Assembly: GCA_041650805.1 (NCBI GenBank)
Contig: JBAZKM010000006.1
Coordinates: forward strand, 105,069 to 169,068
Direction: 5' to 3'
DNA: 64,000 nucleotides
Origin: Candidatus Omnitrophota bacterium
GTDB taxonomy: Bacteria; Omnitrophota; Gorgyraeia; 2-01-FULL-45-10
Shown: positions 1 to 8,446 of the stretch, piece by piece
How positions within the stretch are numbered: position 1 is the first letter of the stretch
Layout: each line of letters starts with the position of its first letter
Made by a program: the position numbers and the translations under genes
Notes under the pieces: generated by a model
Databases searched by the model: none
What the model was told of the DNA's origin: nothing
What the model saw: the letters and a program-made list of their open reading frames with translations, nothing else

Positions 1-807
1 GCGGCTTACTTAAGAGGTATTTTCCTGGAGCTCGAGCGCATGTATAATCATGCAAATGACATCGGCGGCATAGCAGTCGACGTGGGGTTCAGCTTTCCCT
101 CTGCCTACGCCTCGATCATCAAAGAGGCGATCCTGCAATTGAACGGTAAGATAACCGGTAACAGGTACCTGAAAAGGGTTAATACGTTAGGAGGTGTACT
201 GGCGGATATTGACGGGACCAAAGAAGAGATACTCCTCGATTCTCTCAGGCGGATAAGGCGTGATTTTGATGAGCTGGTCAGGATATTATACTCCAGCGTC
301 TCTTTTATGGACAGGGTGGATACCACGGGAGTTCTGCGCAGGAAGACCGCCGAGGACCTTGGCGTTATCGGCCTCGTAGCCCGCGCTTCAGGCATCCCCG
401 CGGACCTGAGGAACTATTTTCCCGGGGTGTATAAAGAGGCCGGGTTTAAGATGGCAACAGAGGGTCCGGGAGATGTACTGGCCAGGCTGCGGGTAAGGGT
501 CGCTGAATTCGAAGAATCATGCCGCTTGATCGAAGAATTCGCGGCAAAGCTTGATGAGGGCGGGATATCAGGGACAGGAGAGAGGCCGAAAGAAGGCAGC
601 GCACTGGGTTACGCGGAAGGGTGGCGGGGGCCGGTTTTGTACTGGCTTAAGACCGATCCTGCGGGTTTGGTCGAAAGGTGCAAGATAGTCGACCCGTCTT
701 TTTTGAACTGGCAGGGGCTGTCGTATGCAGTACTGGGAAATATCATCCCCGATTTTCCGCTTTGTAACAAAAGTTTCGATCTATCTTATTCAGGGAATGA
801 CCTATAG
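1..807 (+). CDS. Large subunit of a group-4-hydrogenase-like / Ehr complex (HyfG/HycE/NuoD family), 5' truncated
   Basis: The frame is open from base 1, so the gene begins upstream; 268 residues of its C-terminal part are present. Before the first in-window ATG the frame reads IFLELERMYNHANDIGGIA, a signature of the HycE/HyfG/NuoD 49-kDa family. This family forms the hydrophilic core of membrane-bound energy-converting hydrogenases and complex I, next to the FeS small subunit encoded just downstream. The C-terminus reads PDFPLCNKSFDLSYSGNDL. True NiFe hydrogenases have a DPCxxC motif there that binds nickel; here the two cysteines of that motif are absent. This suggests an energy-converting hydrogenase-related (Ehr) or complex-I-like subunit rather than an active hydrogenase. 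The N-terminal CxxC motif lies outside the window and cannot be checked. Confidence 0.85.
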   Translation, partial: AAYLRGIFLELERMYNHANDIGGIAVDVGFSFPSAYASIIKEAILQLNGKITGNRYLKRVNTLGGVLADIDGTKEEILLDSLRRIRRDFDELVRILYSSVSFMDRVDTTGVLRRKTAEDLGVIGLVARASGIPADLRNYFPGVYKEAGFKMATEGPGDVLARLRVRVAEFEESCRLIEEFAAKLDEGGISGTGERPKEGSALGYAEGWRGPVLYWLKTDPAGLVERCKIVDPSFLNWQGLSYAVLGNIIPDFPLCNKSFDLSYSGNDL

Positions 808-810
808 GCC

Positions 811-1332
811 ATGATATATATACTGAAGAACAGGATCCTGAAAGGCGTCGTCACCAGACATATCGAGCCGGGGCTGTCCGGAGATATAGAGGAGGCAGGT
901 CCTGAATTGAGGTCTTTGATACGGAAAAGATTCGGCAGGTCCCTCCATATACGGGAAGTCGACACGGGTTCCTGCGGGGCATGTGAATCGGAGATCATTT
1001 CGGCAAATAACCCGGTCTATGACCTGCAGCGGTTCGGCATCAATTTCGTCGCTTCGCCCCGCCACGCCGACTGCCTTTTAGTGACGGGACCCGTATCGAG
1101 AAATATGCTCATGGCCCTCAAGAAGACCTATGAGGCCATGCCCGAGCCGAAATTTGTCATCACCTGCGGGGATTGTGCCATTGACGGAGGACCGTTCAAA
1201 GGTTCTTATTATATAACAGGCCCGGTAAAGGATATCCTCCCAGTTGCCCTGCATATACCGGGTTGCCCTCCGGGTCCGCTTACGATCATAAGATCATTAC
1301 TGGCCTTTCTAAGAGAACCTCCCAAAAATTAA
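811..1332 (+). CDS. FeS small subunit of hydrogenase-like complex (HycG/HyfI/NuoB family)
   Basis: A 173-residue protein of the NADH:ubiquinone oxidoreductase 20-kDa family. This subunit carries the 4Fe-4S cluster that passes electrons to or from the large subunit at the membrane. The ligand pattern is clear: CGAC (C55, C58), TCGDC (C119) and PGCPP (C152). The CxxC spacing, as opposed to the CC pair of true NuoB, is that of group 4 hydrogenases and relatives. The start ATG is three bases after the stop of the large subunit, so the two are co-transcribed and probably translationally coupled. It appears to be the last gene of the complex, since the next gene (thiM) is unrelated and follows a 152-bp gap in which I see no clear terminator hairpin. 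Confidence 0.88.
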   Translation: MIYILKNRILKGVVTRHIEPGLSGDIEEAGPELRSLIRKRFGRSLHIREVDTGSCGACESEIISANNPVYDLQRFGINFVASPRHADCLLVTGPVSRNMLMALKKTYEAMPEPKFVITCGDCAIDGGPFKGSYYITGPVKDILPVALHIPGCPPGPLTIIRSLLAFLREPPKN

Positions 1333-1484
1333 CCTCAGCCAACTCATCATCCCTTTCTGCCGGGGGGAGTTTATCCTATAACATACCATGGGTGGAGATA
1401 GAAAGTAGTGGCAGCAACCGTTCTCTTGTAGTAAGATAATCGCTGGTCGTATATTTTCAAGCAAGAAAAGGAGCCGGGGCCCGG

Positions 1485-2297
1485 ATGAAAAAGAGAGAGA
1501 TAGATGTCTATAAGCTTTTGAAAAGGGTCAGGGATGAGAAGCCGCTGGTACACCACCTGACCAACTGGGTCACCATATATGACTGCGCCAATATCGTCAA
1601 GTTACTGGGCGGCTCTCCTGTCATGGCCCATGCCAGGGAAGAGGCAGGCGAGATGTCAGCCATATCCTCCGGGCTCGTCCTGAATATCGGCACGCTCACC
1701 CCGGAATTCGTGGAGGCGATGAAAGTTGCCGCCAGGAGCGCCAATACGAAAGGTATACCGGTGCTGCTGGATGCCTGCGGCGCGGGGGCGACGCGCTTAA
1801 GGGATGAGAAATGCTTTGAATTGATCAAAGAGGTGAGAATAGATATATTAAAGGGTAACGCCTCCGAAATAGCCAGGCTCTCCGGAGAGGATATACGCAC
1901 AAAGGGGGTCGATGCGGCTTCCGTCGATAGCGATAAGGCGGGCCTGGCCCATAAGCTCGCGGGAAAATTAAGCTGCACCGTGGTCATAACGGGCAAAGAG
2001 GATATCGTAGCGGATAAGAATAGGCTATATCTTATAAGGAACGGAGATCCCGTGATGGCCGATATCGTAGGCACGGGCTGCATGGCCGCCTCAGTGATAG
2101 GTACTTTTGCCGCAGTCGAGCCAGACCTGAGTTTAGCCGCGGCATCCGGCCTTGTCTGTTTTGAGGTCGCCGCGGAGGTCGCCGCCAAGGGTTGTCCGGG
2201 CCCGGGGTCTTTTAAGCAAAGGCTTTTTGACGCCATTTTTAAGCTCGATGAGAAAGCGGTCCGGACGATGCAGAAGGTAATGGTGGAGGAGAAGTAA
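1485..2297 (+). CDS. thiM: Hydroxyethylthiazole kinase
   Basis: A 270-residue ribokinase-fold enzyme that phosphorylates 4-methyl-5-(2-hydroxyethyl)thiazole with ATP (EC 2.7.1.50), a thiamine salvage step in the cytosol. Family features are present along the whole length: VHHLTNWVT near the N-terminus (VHxITNxVT in the family), LDACGAGAT in the middle, ILKGNASEIARLSG, and VGTGCMAAS near residue 200 with the catalytic glycine-cysteine loop. The usual DPVGxGAT motif is changed to DACGAGAT. The start ATG has an AAGGAG sequence about 11 bases upstream. No other thiamine gene is nearby, and I find no TPP riboswitch core in the leader. Its stop codon overlaps the start of the following histidine kinase by one base. 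Confidence 0.9.
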   Translation: MKKREIDVYKLLKRVRDEKPLVHHLTNWVTIYDCANIVKLLGGSPVMAHAREEAGEMSAISSGLVLNIGTLTPEFVEAMKVAARSANTKGIPVLLDACGAGATRLRDEKCFELIKEVRIDILKGNASEIARLSGEDIRTKGVDAASVDSDKAGLAHKLAGKLSCTVVITGKEDIVADKNRLYLIRNGDPVMADIVGTGCMAASVIGTFAAVEPDLSLAAASGLVCFEVAAEVAAKGCPGPGSFKQRLFDAIFKLDEKAVRTMQKVMVEEK

Positions 2298-4402
2298 TGG
2301 CGAGATCGAAGGACGGAAAGATCATCAGGGCGGCCGGAGGTATCAGGAAGAAGATAACGGTGGCTATATGTTTGTCTATACTGGCCCTCCTTATCATAGG
2401 GGTCTCCCTGGGGTATATGTGGGCATTTGTCCTGATGCGCAATACCGTCGGGGATGACCATGAGAAGATGGCGGCGATCCTGGCGTCCGGCATTGGCGAT
2501 ATTATAGAACATCGCGTGGAGACCATGGAAGGGTATGCGAGCGATATCGTATGGGTTAACGCCGCAGACGAGAAGAACCTCATGTATAGAGATATGGATA
2601 CAGAGACCATGCGGCGATATTTTTCGGATATGGATATAAAGTGGACGGACGGTTCTCCGGAAGACCCCCTGGTGAAAGATATCCTCGATAACGGGGTCTC
2701 CGAAGAGTTAAAGGCCATAACCGAGAAAGACAGGACCGTCGCGGAGATCTTCATTACCGATGCGCGGGGCGGTCTCGTAGCGGCTTCGGAAAAGACGAGC
2801 GATTTTTATCAGGCCGATGAAAGGTGGTGGCAGAAGGCATACAACGGCGGGAGAGGAGATATGTTCTTGGGGGATGTCGAATATGACAAATCTTCCGGTG
2901 TCATGAGCATAACTTTTGCCGCGCCCATGGTCAAAGACGGAAGGGTCGTCGGGATATGCAAGGCAGTTTTAAATTTTGAATTCTTCATCAAACCGTTAAA
3001 GAAAGTGAAGATAGGCAAGAGCGGGCATGTATCCCTTATAGATAAAGAAGGGAAGATATTGTTCCATGAGGGCATGAGGCCGTACGAACGAAAGATCCTG
3101 AGCGGGGAGAAGGTCGGTTTGATGATCGGCGCGAAGAAGAGATGGGACATCATCACCGCCAACGCTATCCATGTCAAACCCGTCTTTACCGCGTGGGCTA
3201 AGGTCGAAGAGCCGCTTTTAGAAAAGGAAGGGATCTCGTGGCTGCTCCTTATCTCTCAGGACCGGGAAGAGGTCTTCCGGCCGCTCTATGCCCTGATCTT
3301 CCAGGGGATGGTCATCTCGATATTTCTCATATTGATAATCATACCGGTAGGGTATAGTTTAGGGGCGGGTATAGTGGAGCCCATAAGAAAGTTACAGGAC
3401 GCCACGGCGCGTATCGCCGCGGGGTCGCTCGATCACAGGGTCGACCTGAAGACGGGAGATGAGCTGGAAGACCTTGCGGATTCTTTCAATAAGATGACCG
3501 ACTATCTGCGGAAGAGCACCACTTCCATAAAAAATTTGAACGCAGAGATCGCCGAGCGTAAGAGGATAGGGGATGAGCTGCGCAGGGCATTGGAAGAAGA
3601 GGTCAGGTCGCGCGAAATAATGACTAGCATGCTGGAGGACAATAGCCAGATAAGGGAGAGGCTGGAGAAGAGCATACGGGAGTTACAGGACACCCAGAAC
3701 CAGCTTATACAGGCGGAGAAGATGGAGGCCATCGGCAGGATGGCGAGCGGCGTGGCCCACGAAGTGAAGAACCCGCTGGGGATAATATTGCAGGGCATAG
3801 ACTATCTTGAGATGGTGCTGCCCGCGGATAATAAAGACAACCGTGAAACGCTCCAGATGATGAGAAAGGGGGTCATGAGGGCCGATGGGATCGTTCGCGC
3901 GCTTCTCGATTTCGCGCGGGCCGAAAAGCTGAATGCGATGCCGCAGGACATCAATGCTGTTATCGAAAGCTCTATCATCTCGGTCGGACACAGGCTCAAG
4001 TCTGCCGGCATAGAAGTTGTCAGGGAGATGAAGGATGGTTTGCCGGATGCCCTTATAGACGCAGGGAAAGTGGAACAGGTGTTAATAAATTTACTGAATA
4101 ATGCGGCGGATGCTATGCAGAGAGGCGGGAAGCTCTATGTCCGGTCATACCAGTCGGCGGCAGGGAAGGCCGGCGGCAAAGGTTCTATAGTCGTGGAGGT
4201 GGAAGATACAGGTGCCGGTATGGACGAAGGGGTTAAGGGGAAGATATTCGAGCCGTTCTTCACCACGAAAGACCGCACGCAGGGGACAGGCCTCGGCCTT
4301 TCGATCGCGAAGAGCATAGTCGACCTCCATAACGGTTCGATAAATGTTGAGAGCCATAAGGGCAAAGGGACAAAGGTCACCCTGGCATTCAGGTCATCAT
4401 GA
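2297..4402 (+). CDS. Membrane sensor histidine kinase (dCache-HAMP-HisKA-HATPase)
   Basis: A 701-residue inner-membrane sensor kinase. There is a membrane segment at about residues 21-45, a periplasmic dCache-like ligand-binding region at about 50-325 (FITDARGGLVAAS and SLIDKEGKILFHEG are typical PDC strands), a second membrane segment at about 333-353, HAMP at about 355-405 and a coiled coil to about 470. A HisKA dimerisation helix follows, with H488 in GVAHEVKNPLG. The HATPase domain has N-box NNAADAM, G1 DTGAGM, F-box FEPFFTTK and G2 GTGLGLS. It begins within the last base of the thiM stop (TAATG), so it is probably co-translated with thiM. No response regulator is adjacent; the nearest are at 22443 and 25510. 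The ligand is unknown. Confidence 0.9.
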   Translation: MARSKDGKIIRAAGGIRKKITVAICLSILALLIIGVSLGYMWAFVLMRNTVGDDHEKMAAILASGIGDIIEHRVETMEGYASDIVWVNAADEKNLMYRDMDTETMRRYFSDMDIKWTDGSPEDPLVKDILDNGVSEELKAITEKDRTVAEIFITDARGGLVAASEKTSDFYQADERWWQKAYNGGRGDMFLGDVEYDKSSGVMSITFAAPMVKDGRVVGICKAVLNFEFFIKPLKKVKIGKSGHVSLIDKEGKILFHEGMRPYERKILSGEKVGLMIGAKKRWDIITANAIHVKPVFTAWAKVEEPLLEKEGISWLLLISQDREEVFRPLYALIFQGMVISIFLILIIIPVGYSLGAGIVEPIRKLQDATARIAAGSLDHRVDLKTGDELEDLADSFNKMTDYLRKSTTSIKNLNAEIAERKRIGDELRRALEEEVRSREIMTSMLEDNSQIRERLEKSIRELQDTQNQLIQAEKMEAIGRMASGVAHEVKNPLGIILQGIDYLEMVLPADNKDNRETLQMMRKGVMRADGIVRALLDFARAEKLNAMPQDINAVIESSIISVGHRLKSAGIEVVREMKDGLPDALIDAGKVEQVLINLLNNAADAMQRGGKLYVRSYQSAAGKAGGKGSIVVEVEDTGAGMDEGVKGKIFEPFFTTKDRTQGTGLGLSIAKSIVDLHNGSINVESHKGKGTKVTLAFRSS

Positions 4403-4434
4403 GGTAAGGGCGGTAGATAAGGCGCCGTTGCCGG

Positions 4435-4464
4435 TTGACTGTGAAGAATATTTCGTTGTATAAT
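4435..4464 (+). promoter_or_regulatory. Sigma-70-type promoter for the AsmA-like gene
   Basis: TTGACT at 4435-4440 and a perfect TATAAT at 4459-4464 are separated by 18 bases. They lie 30 bases upstream of the ATG at 4494, in the gap after the histidine kinase. This suggests the downstream gene has its own housekeeping promoter. Confidence 0.75.
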
Positions 4465-4493
4465 GTGACCATGAGAGCGGGAAGGGAGGCGTT

Positions 4494-5351
4494 ATGATGA
4501 AAAAATATCTGACCATAGCGGCGGTTGTGGCTGTTGCGATCATCGCATTGGCATTTGCCAAAGATATGATAATAAAGATATCGGTAGAAAAGGGCGTAGA
4601 ACTTGTTACGGGCCTCAGACTTAACATAGGCAGCATGAGCGCAGGGGTCCTCAGGCCGGTAGTCGACATCAGGAACCTCAGACTATTAAACCCCCCTGCC
4701 TTTCCGGACAGGACCATGATCGACATGCCCGAGATTTACGTCAAATATGACCTTCCGGCCATAATGGGCGGCAAGATACACCTTCCGGAGGTACGCCTTG
4801 CGCTTAAGGAGTTCATCGTTGTGAAGAACGCAAAAGGCGAACTTAACCTCGATGCCTTAAGGACGGTGCAGGCCCAGAAAGAGGGCAAGGCGCCTTCCCA
4901 GGAGGCGCCCGGCAAGGCCCCGGGAATAAAGATAGACTCTCTCAAGCTCAGCATAGGGAAGGTCATCTATAAAGATTACTCAAGAGGCGGCGCGCCGGAC
5001 GTGAAAGAGTTCAACATTAACCTGAACGAGAGTTATACGAACATCGACGATCCGTATACGCTTGCAAGTCTTATAGTCGTAAAGGCATTGATGAACACGT
5101 CTATCGCCTCGCTTACAAATTTTGACCTAAACGGATTGCAGGGTACCGTAGGAGGCACCCTCGCCGGCGCTCATAAGATAGCATCATCGGCAATGTCCAC
5201 AGCGCAGACGACCATAGCGACCACCCAGAAGACGGCAACCCATGCTGCCGCAACGGTGACCGATACGGCGAAGAAGGCACAGGATACCGTGACGCAGACC
5301 GCAGACGCGGTGAAAGATATATTTAAGAATCCCTTCGGTTCCGGTGAATAA
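4494..5351 (+). CDS. AsmA-like membrane-anchored protein with Ala/Thr-rich tail
   Basis: A 285-residue protein with one N-terminal membrane helix (about residues 4-22) followed by an AsmA-type start: VEKGVELVTGLRLNIGSM, then paired beta-strand segments (VVDIRNLRLLNPPAF, LPEVRLALKEFIVV). AsmA proteins sit in the inner membrane facing the periplasm and are linked to envelope lipid homeostasis. The last 65 residues or so are unusual: an Ala/Thr/Lys/Gln-rich stretch with repeated TAKKA, TATH and TQTAD segments that should form one long amphipathic helix, as in LEA-like proteins. GGAGG lies 5 bases before the ATG. An ATG directly follows at 4497. A second, larger AsmA-like gene is at 16451. The family assignment is moderate; the function is not known. 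Confidence 0.7.
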   Translation: MMKKYLTIAAVVAVAIIALAFAKDMIIKISVEKGVELVTGLRLNIGSMSAGVLRPVVDIRNLRLLNPPAFPDRTMIDMPEIYVKYDLPAIMGGKIHLPEVRLALKEFIVVKNAKGELNLDALRTVQAQKEGKAPSQEAPGKAPGIKIDSLKLSIGKVIYKDYSRGGAPDVKEFNINLNESYTNIDDPYTLASLIVVKALMNTSIASLTNFDLNGLQGTVGGTLAGAHKIASSAMSTAQTTIATTQKTATHAAATVTDTAKKAQDTVTQTADAVKDIFKNPFGSGE

Positions 5352-5377
5352 ACAATATAAGAGACCTCTATCAGGTT

Positions 5378-6274
5378 ATGGGCAATCCCAGGATCTTTAT
5401 CCTTCCCCCGTTTATCATATTGGCAGTTCAGCTATTTTTTATCTGCCCGTCTGCCGTTAGCGAGGCGGATACCGGGACGGTCGATGTGGTAGCGTCGTTC
5501 TATCCCATGTACATCATGGCCATCAACGTCTGTAAAGACGTCCCCGGCGTTACCGTAACGAACCTCACACCGTCCGCATCCGGCTGCCTGCACGATTATT
5601 CGATCACGACCGATGATATGAAACGGCTGGAGGGAGCGGAGATATTCGTCGCGAACGGCGCGGGTATGGAACCGTTCATGGATAAGGTCATATCCAGATA
5701 TCCTTCTATGAAGACCGTCCGATTGGCCGACGGCATCCCTTTGATCAGGGACCAGGGCGGCGAAGAGGATAACCCGCATCTCTGGGTCAGTATATCCGAT
5801 GCCATGCTTCAGGTCAAGAGCCTCGGTAAGGCCATGGAGACGTTCGATCCGGGACATAAGGAGCTGTATCGCAGTAATACCGACGGATATCTGGCGAAAT
5901 TGGACGCCCTGAGGTCCCGCATGCAGTCGGAACTCGCCCCGTTCAGGGGCAGGAAGATAGTCACGTTCCATGAAGCGTTCCGGTATTTTGCCGGGGAATT
6001 CGGCCTGGAGATAGCCGCCGTAGTAGAACGTGAACCCGGCAGCGCCCCGGGTTCTAAAGAGCTGGCCGAAACGATAGATCTTATCAAAGAGAACGGCGTG
6101 AAGGTCCTCTTCAGCGAACCTCAATATCCGGCAAGTGCCGCTGACACAATAGCCAGGGAGACCGGCGCGACTGTCTATATGCTCGACCCGGCCGTGACCG
6201 GCCCGGACGATCCGGACGCCTATCTTAATATAATGGAAGAGAACCTCGCTACCCTTAAGAAGGCCTTATCGTGA
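5378..6274 (+). CDS. znuA: Zinc-type ABC transporter, periplasmic binding protein
   Basis: A 298-residue cluster A-I (ZnuA/TroA) binding protein that captures Zn(II), or possibly Mn(II), and hands it to the ZnuB permease. It starts with a signal peptide (about residues 1-30), followed by DVVASFYPMYIMAINV, the family opening. Likely metal ligands are H72 (GCLHDY), H134 (NPHLW), H198 (TFHEAF) and D270 (MLDPAV), three His plus one Asp as in the family. The His-rich loop seen in many ZnuA proteins is absent. It is the first gene of znuA-znuC-znuB, with a 4-base overlap to znuC. No Zur gene or Zur box is evident. Metal specificity is inferred from family only, and the nickel regulon follows directly. 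Confidence 0.88.
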   Translation: MGNPRIFILPPFIILAVQLFFICPSAVSEADTGTVDVVASFYPMYIMAINVCKDVPGVTVTNLTPSASGCLHDYSITTDDMKRLEGAEIFVANGAGMEPFMDKVISRYPSMKTVRLADGIPLIRDQGGEEDNPHLWVSISDAMLQVKSLGKAMETFDPGHKELYRSNTDGYLAKLDALRSRMQSELAPFRGRKIVTFHEAFRYFAGEFGLEIAAVVEREPGSAPGSKELAETIDLIKENGVKVLFSEPQYPASAADTIARETGATVYMLDPAVTGPDDPDAYLNIMEENLATLKKALS

Positions 6275-7017
6275 CAAAGACCTGCGAACATTGTTGTACA
6301 AGGATAGAGAACTTGGATGTGAGCTTCGGCGCCGTCAGGATATTGAAGGGCGTGAACCTGCACGTCAACTGCGGCGAGCTCATAGCCATAGTCGGGCCGA
6401 ACGGTGCGGGGAAGACGACTCTATTGCGGGCGATACTCGGGGAGATACGCTATACCGGCAGTATAGATTTTCAGGTCAAGGGGATGCCGTGTAAAAAGCC
6501 GCGCATCGGGTATGTCCCGCAGAGATTGAATTATGATCCCGACTCACCGATCAGCGTGCTGGACCTTATCGCCAGCGCGATCAGTGACGATCCGGTGTGG
6601 CTGGGGGTCAACCCTTTACTGACTGCAAAGATCAGGGCTTCTTTGGCCGGCGTCTCCGCGGAGCATCTTTTGAATAAAAGGATAGGTGAACTGTCAGGAG
6701 GCGAACTGCAGAGGGCGCTCCTGGCCATGGCGATGACGCCTGAGCCGGACCTCCTTTTGCTCGATGAGCCGATGTCCGGGGTGGACGCGAAAGGGCTATC
6801 GCTCTTTTACGAGATCGCATCATCCTTAAGAAAGGCGAGGGATGTCACCATCCTCCTTGTGACGCATGATCTTATGGGCGTGGCGCCTCACGCGGACAGG
6901 ATGATATTGCTTAATAATTCGGTCATAGCGAGCGGCGAGCCGAGGGCGGTGCTCTCCGATGAGCGGCTTATCAGCGCGCTCGGTCCTAGCCTCTGGAACA
7001 TCTCAAAACTGCCATGA
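6271..7017 (+). CDS. znuC: Zinc-type ABC transporter, ATP-binding protein
   Basis: A 248-residue ABC ATPase powering the ZnuAB importer from the cytosolic side. Walker A is GPNGAGKTT (about residues 43-51), the signature is LSGGELQRALLA, and Walker B with the catalytic Glu is DLLLLDEPMSGVD; the H-loop is VTHDL. The start is GTG at 6271, overlapping the znuA stop as GTGA. A cysteine-rich N-terminus (CEHCC) precedes the nucleotide-binding fold and could touch metal, though this is speculative. Its end overlaps znuB as ATGA. Confidence 0.9.
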   Translation: MTKTCEHCCTRIENLDVSFGAVRILKGVNLHVNCGELIAIVGPNGAGKTTLLRAILGEIRYTGSIDFQVKGMPCKKPRIGYVPQRLNYDPDSPISVLDLIASAISDDPVWLGVNPLLTAKIRASLAGVSAEHLLNKRIGELSGGELQRALLAMAMTPEPDLLLLDEPMSGVDAKGLSLFYEIASSLRKARDVTILLVTHDLMGVAPHADRMILLNNSVIASGEPRAVLSDERLISALGPSLWNISKLP

Positions 7018-7868
7018 TAGATATCTTTCATAGACTTATAGAATTTGTGATGCCGTTCGACTGGGCGAGGTACGACTTCATGAAGAACGCCCTCATGGCG
7101 GTCATACTGGTAACCCCTGTCTTTGCCCTCGCCGGAACGACGGTGATCAGTAAACATATGGCATTCTTTTCGGATGTCCTGGGCCATTCCGCCCTCACGG
7201 GCCTGGCCATAGGGATAGTGCTGGGACTATGCGACCCGACGCTGTCAATAGTCGTCCTCGGGATATTGCTGGCGGTCGCGGTGGTCATCTTTAAAGGGAC
7301 GACCCAGGCCACATCCGATACTGTGCTGGGTGTCTTATTCGCCATGGTGGTGGCCCTCGGCATAGTGATCCTTAGCCGCGGCGGAGGGTTTGCTAAGTAT
7401 ACCGCTTATCTGATAGGTGACATACTGACGGTCACGCCGGGGCAGATATTTATGCTGGCCGTTATCACCATGGGCGTATTGTTATATTGGTTTATTTTCG
7501 GGAATAGACTTGCCCTTGTAAGCGTCAACCCTTCGCTTGCCGCAAGCCGAGGGATAAATGTCTTATTGATGGAGATAAGTTTTGCCGTGCTTGTGGCGAT
7601 CGTCGTCACGTTATCCATACGCCTCGTAGGTATCCTGATAATAAATTCCCTCCTGATATTGCCTGCGGCCTCATCGCGTAATATATCGCGGAACATACAC
7701 AGCTACACGATATGGGCGATCATTATCAGCGTTACGTCCGGCATAACAGGGTTGGTCGTCTCTTATTACTGGGGCACGGCCTCCGGCGCGACGATCGTGC
7801 TCTTCGCCGCCTTCTTTTATTGCATCACGGTCCTCTTCAGGGCCAGGCGCAGGACTTCGAAGGGCTGA
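7014..7868 (+). CDS. znuB: Zinc-type ABC transporter, permease
   Basis: A 284-residue polytopic membrane protein of the ABC-3 family (ZnuB/MntB type), with about eight hydrophobic segments. Family motifs are visible: HMAFFSDVLGHSALTGLAIG near residue 45, the segment SDTVLGVLFA, and VGILIINSLLILPAA near residue 205. It forms the membrane channel of the importer with znuA and znuC. The ATGA overlap with znuC marks translational coupling. It is the last gene of this operon; the next gene (nikR) has its own promoter. Confidence 0.9.
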   Translation: MIDIFHRLIEFVMPFDWARYDFMKNALMAVILVTPVFALAGTTVISKHMAFFSDVLGHSALTGLAIGIVLGLCDPTLSIVVLGILLAVAVVIFKGTTQATSDTVLGVLFAMVVALGIVILSRGGGFAKYTAYLIGDILTVTPGQIFMLAVITMGVLLYWFIFGNRLALVSVNPSLAASRGINVLLMEISFAVLVAIVVTLSIRLVGILIINSLLILPAASSRNISRNIHSYTIWAIIISVTSGITGLVVSYYWGTASGATIVLFAAFFYCITVLFRARRRTSKG

Positions 7869-7891
7869 TAGTAGATTTTGCAAAAAAATAG

Positions 7892-7919
7892 TTGACTTGA
7901 ATATCTTTTGTGCTACTAT
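7892..7919 (+). promoter_or_regulatory. Promoter of nikR
   Basis: TTGACT at 7892-7897 and TACTAT at 7914-7919 with a 16-base spacer. The -10 element lies inside the dyad at 7910-7936, which would allow repression by a protein bound to the dyad. Confidence 0.6.
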
Positions 7920-7936
7920 ATTTAAAAAAGTAGCAC
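7910..7936. promoter_or_regulatory. Probable NikR operator (autoregulatory)
   Basis: A perfect inverted repeat, GTGCTAC-N13-GTAGCAC, sits over the -10 region and 20 bases before the nikR start. NikR operators are known to be long-spaced dyads bound by a ribbon-helix-helix tetramer (E. coli GTATGA-N16-TCATAC). The half-site sequence here differs, so its assignment to NikR rests on its position and form. Confidence 0.65.
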
Positions 7937-7956
7937 TTCAGCTATAAGAAGGAAAT

Positions 7957-8370
7957 ATGGCAGGATTGGCGCGGTTCGGCATATCGACTGACAGGGACCT
8001 CCTGGAGAAGTTTGACCGGTTGATGGAAGGTAAGGGTTACACCAACCGGTCCAAGGCCTTCTCTGACCTCATGCGCCAGGAACTGGTAAAGAGAGAATGG
8101 GCCGCAGGCAAAGAGGTCGCCGGTGCGGTCATCCTGATCTACGACCATCATAAGAGAGAGCTTGTGAATAAGCTTATGAATATCCAGCACGATTTCAGCA
8201 AGGTGATCATCTCGACCCAGCACATACATCTGGACCACGACAACTGCCTTGAGATAGTGGCGATAAAAGGGACTGTGGCTGAAGCCCGGGAGCTTGCCGA
8301 CGCCATGAAGGCCGTCAGGGGGATCAAACATGCGACACTGGGGATGTCGAGCACCGGCAAGGGGATATGA
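7957..8370 (+). CDS. nikR: Nickel-responsive regulator NikR
   Basis: A 137-residue protein with an N-terminal ribbon-helix-helix DNA-binding part (LARFGISTDRDLLEKFD, about residues 4-45) and a C-terminal ACT-like nickel-binding domain. The square-planar nickel site is complete: H89, H91 and C97 in STQHIHLDHDNC, plus H78 (NIQHDF), matching H87, H89, C95 and H76 of E. coli NikR. With nickel bound it represses nickel uptake genes. A GAAGGAA sequence precedes the ATG. It lies upstream of the porin and the NikMNQO genes, so it very likely controls them, and the dyad at its own promoter suggests autoregulation. Confidence 0.95.
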   Translation: MAGLARFGISTDRDLLEKFDRLMEGKGYTNRSKAFSDLMRQELVKREWAAGKEVAGAVILIYDHHKRELVNKLMNIQHDFSKVIISTQHIHLDHDNCLEIVAIKGTVAEARELADAMKAVRGIKHATLGMSSTGKGI

Positions 8371-8385
8371 TTTTTTTGGTATCCG

Positions 8386-8412
8386 GTAGCACTTTTTTAA
8401 AATAAGTATTAT
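8386..8412. promoter_or_regulatory. Possible second, degenerate NikR-type site upstream of the porin gene
   Basis: One exact half-site GTAGCAC (8386-8392) is followed by a T6A4-rich 13-base spacer like that of the first operator and a poor second half GTATTAT. It lies in the 76-base gap between nikR and the porin gene. The match is weak on one side; only position and the exact half-site support it. Confidence 0.3.
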
Positions 8413-8446
8413 TATAAAGAGAAACGTATAAAAAAAGGGGGAGGGC

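Noticed and set aside
1333..1484. TPP riboswitch before thiM
   Set aside because: The conserved CTGAGA and related core elements are not present in the 152-base leader, and no clear hairpin terminator is seen.
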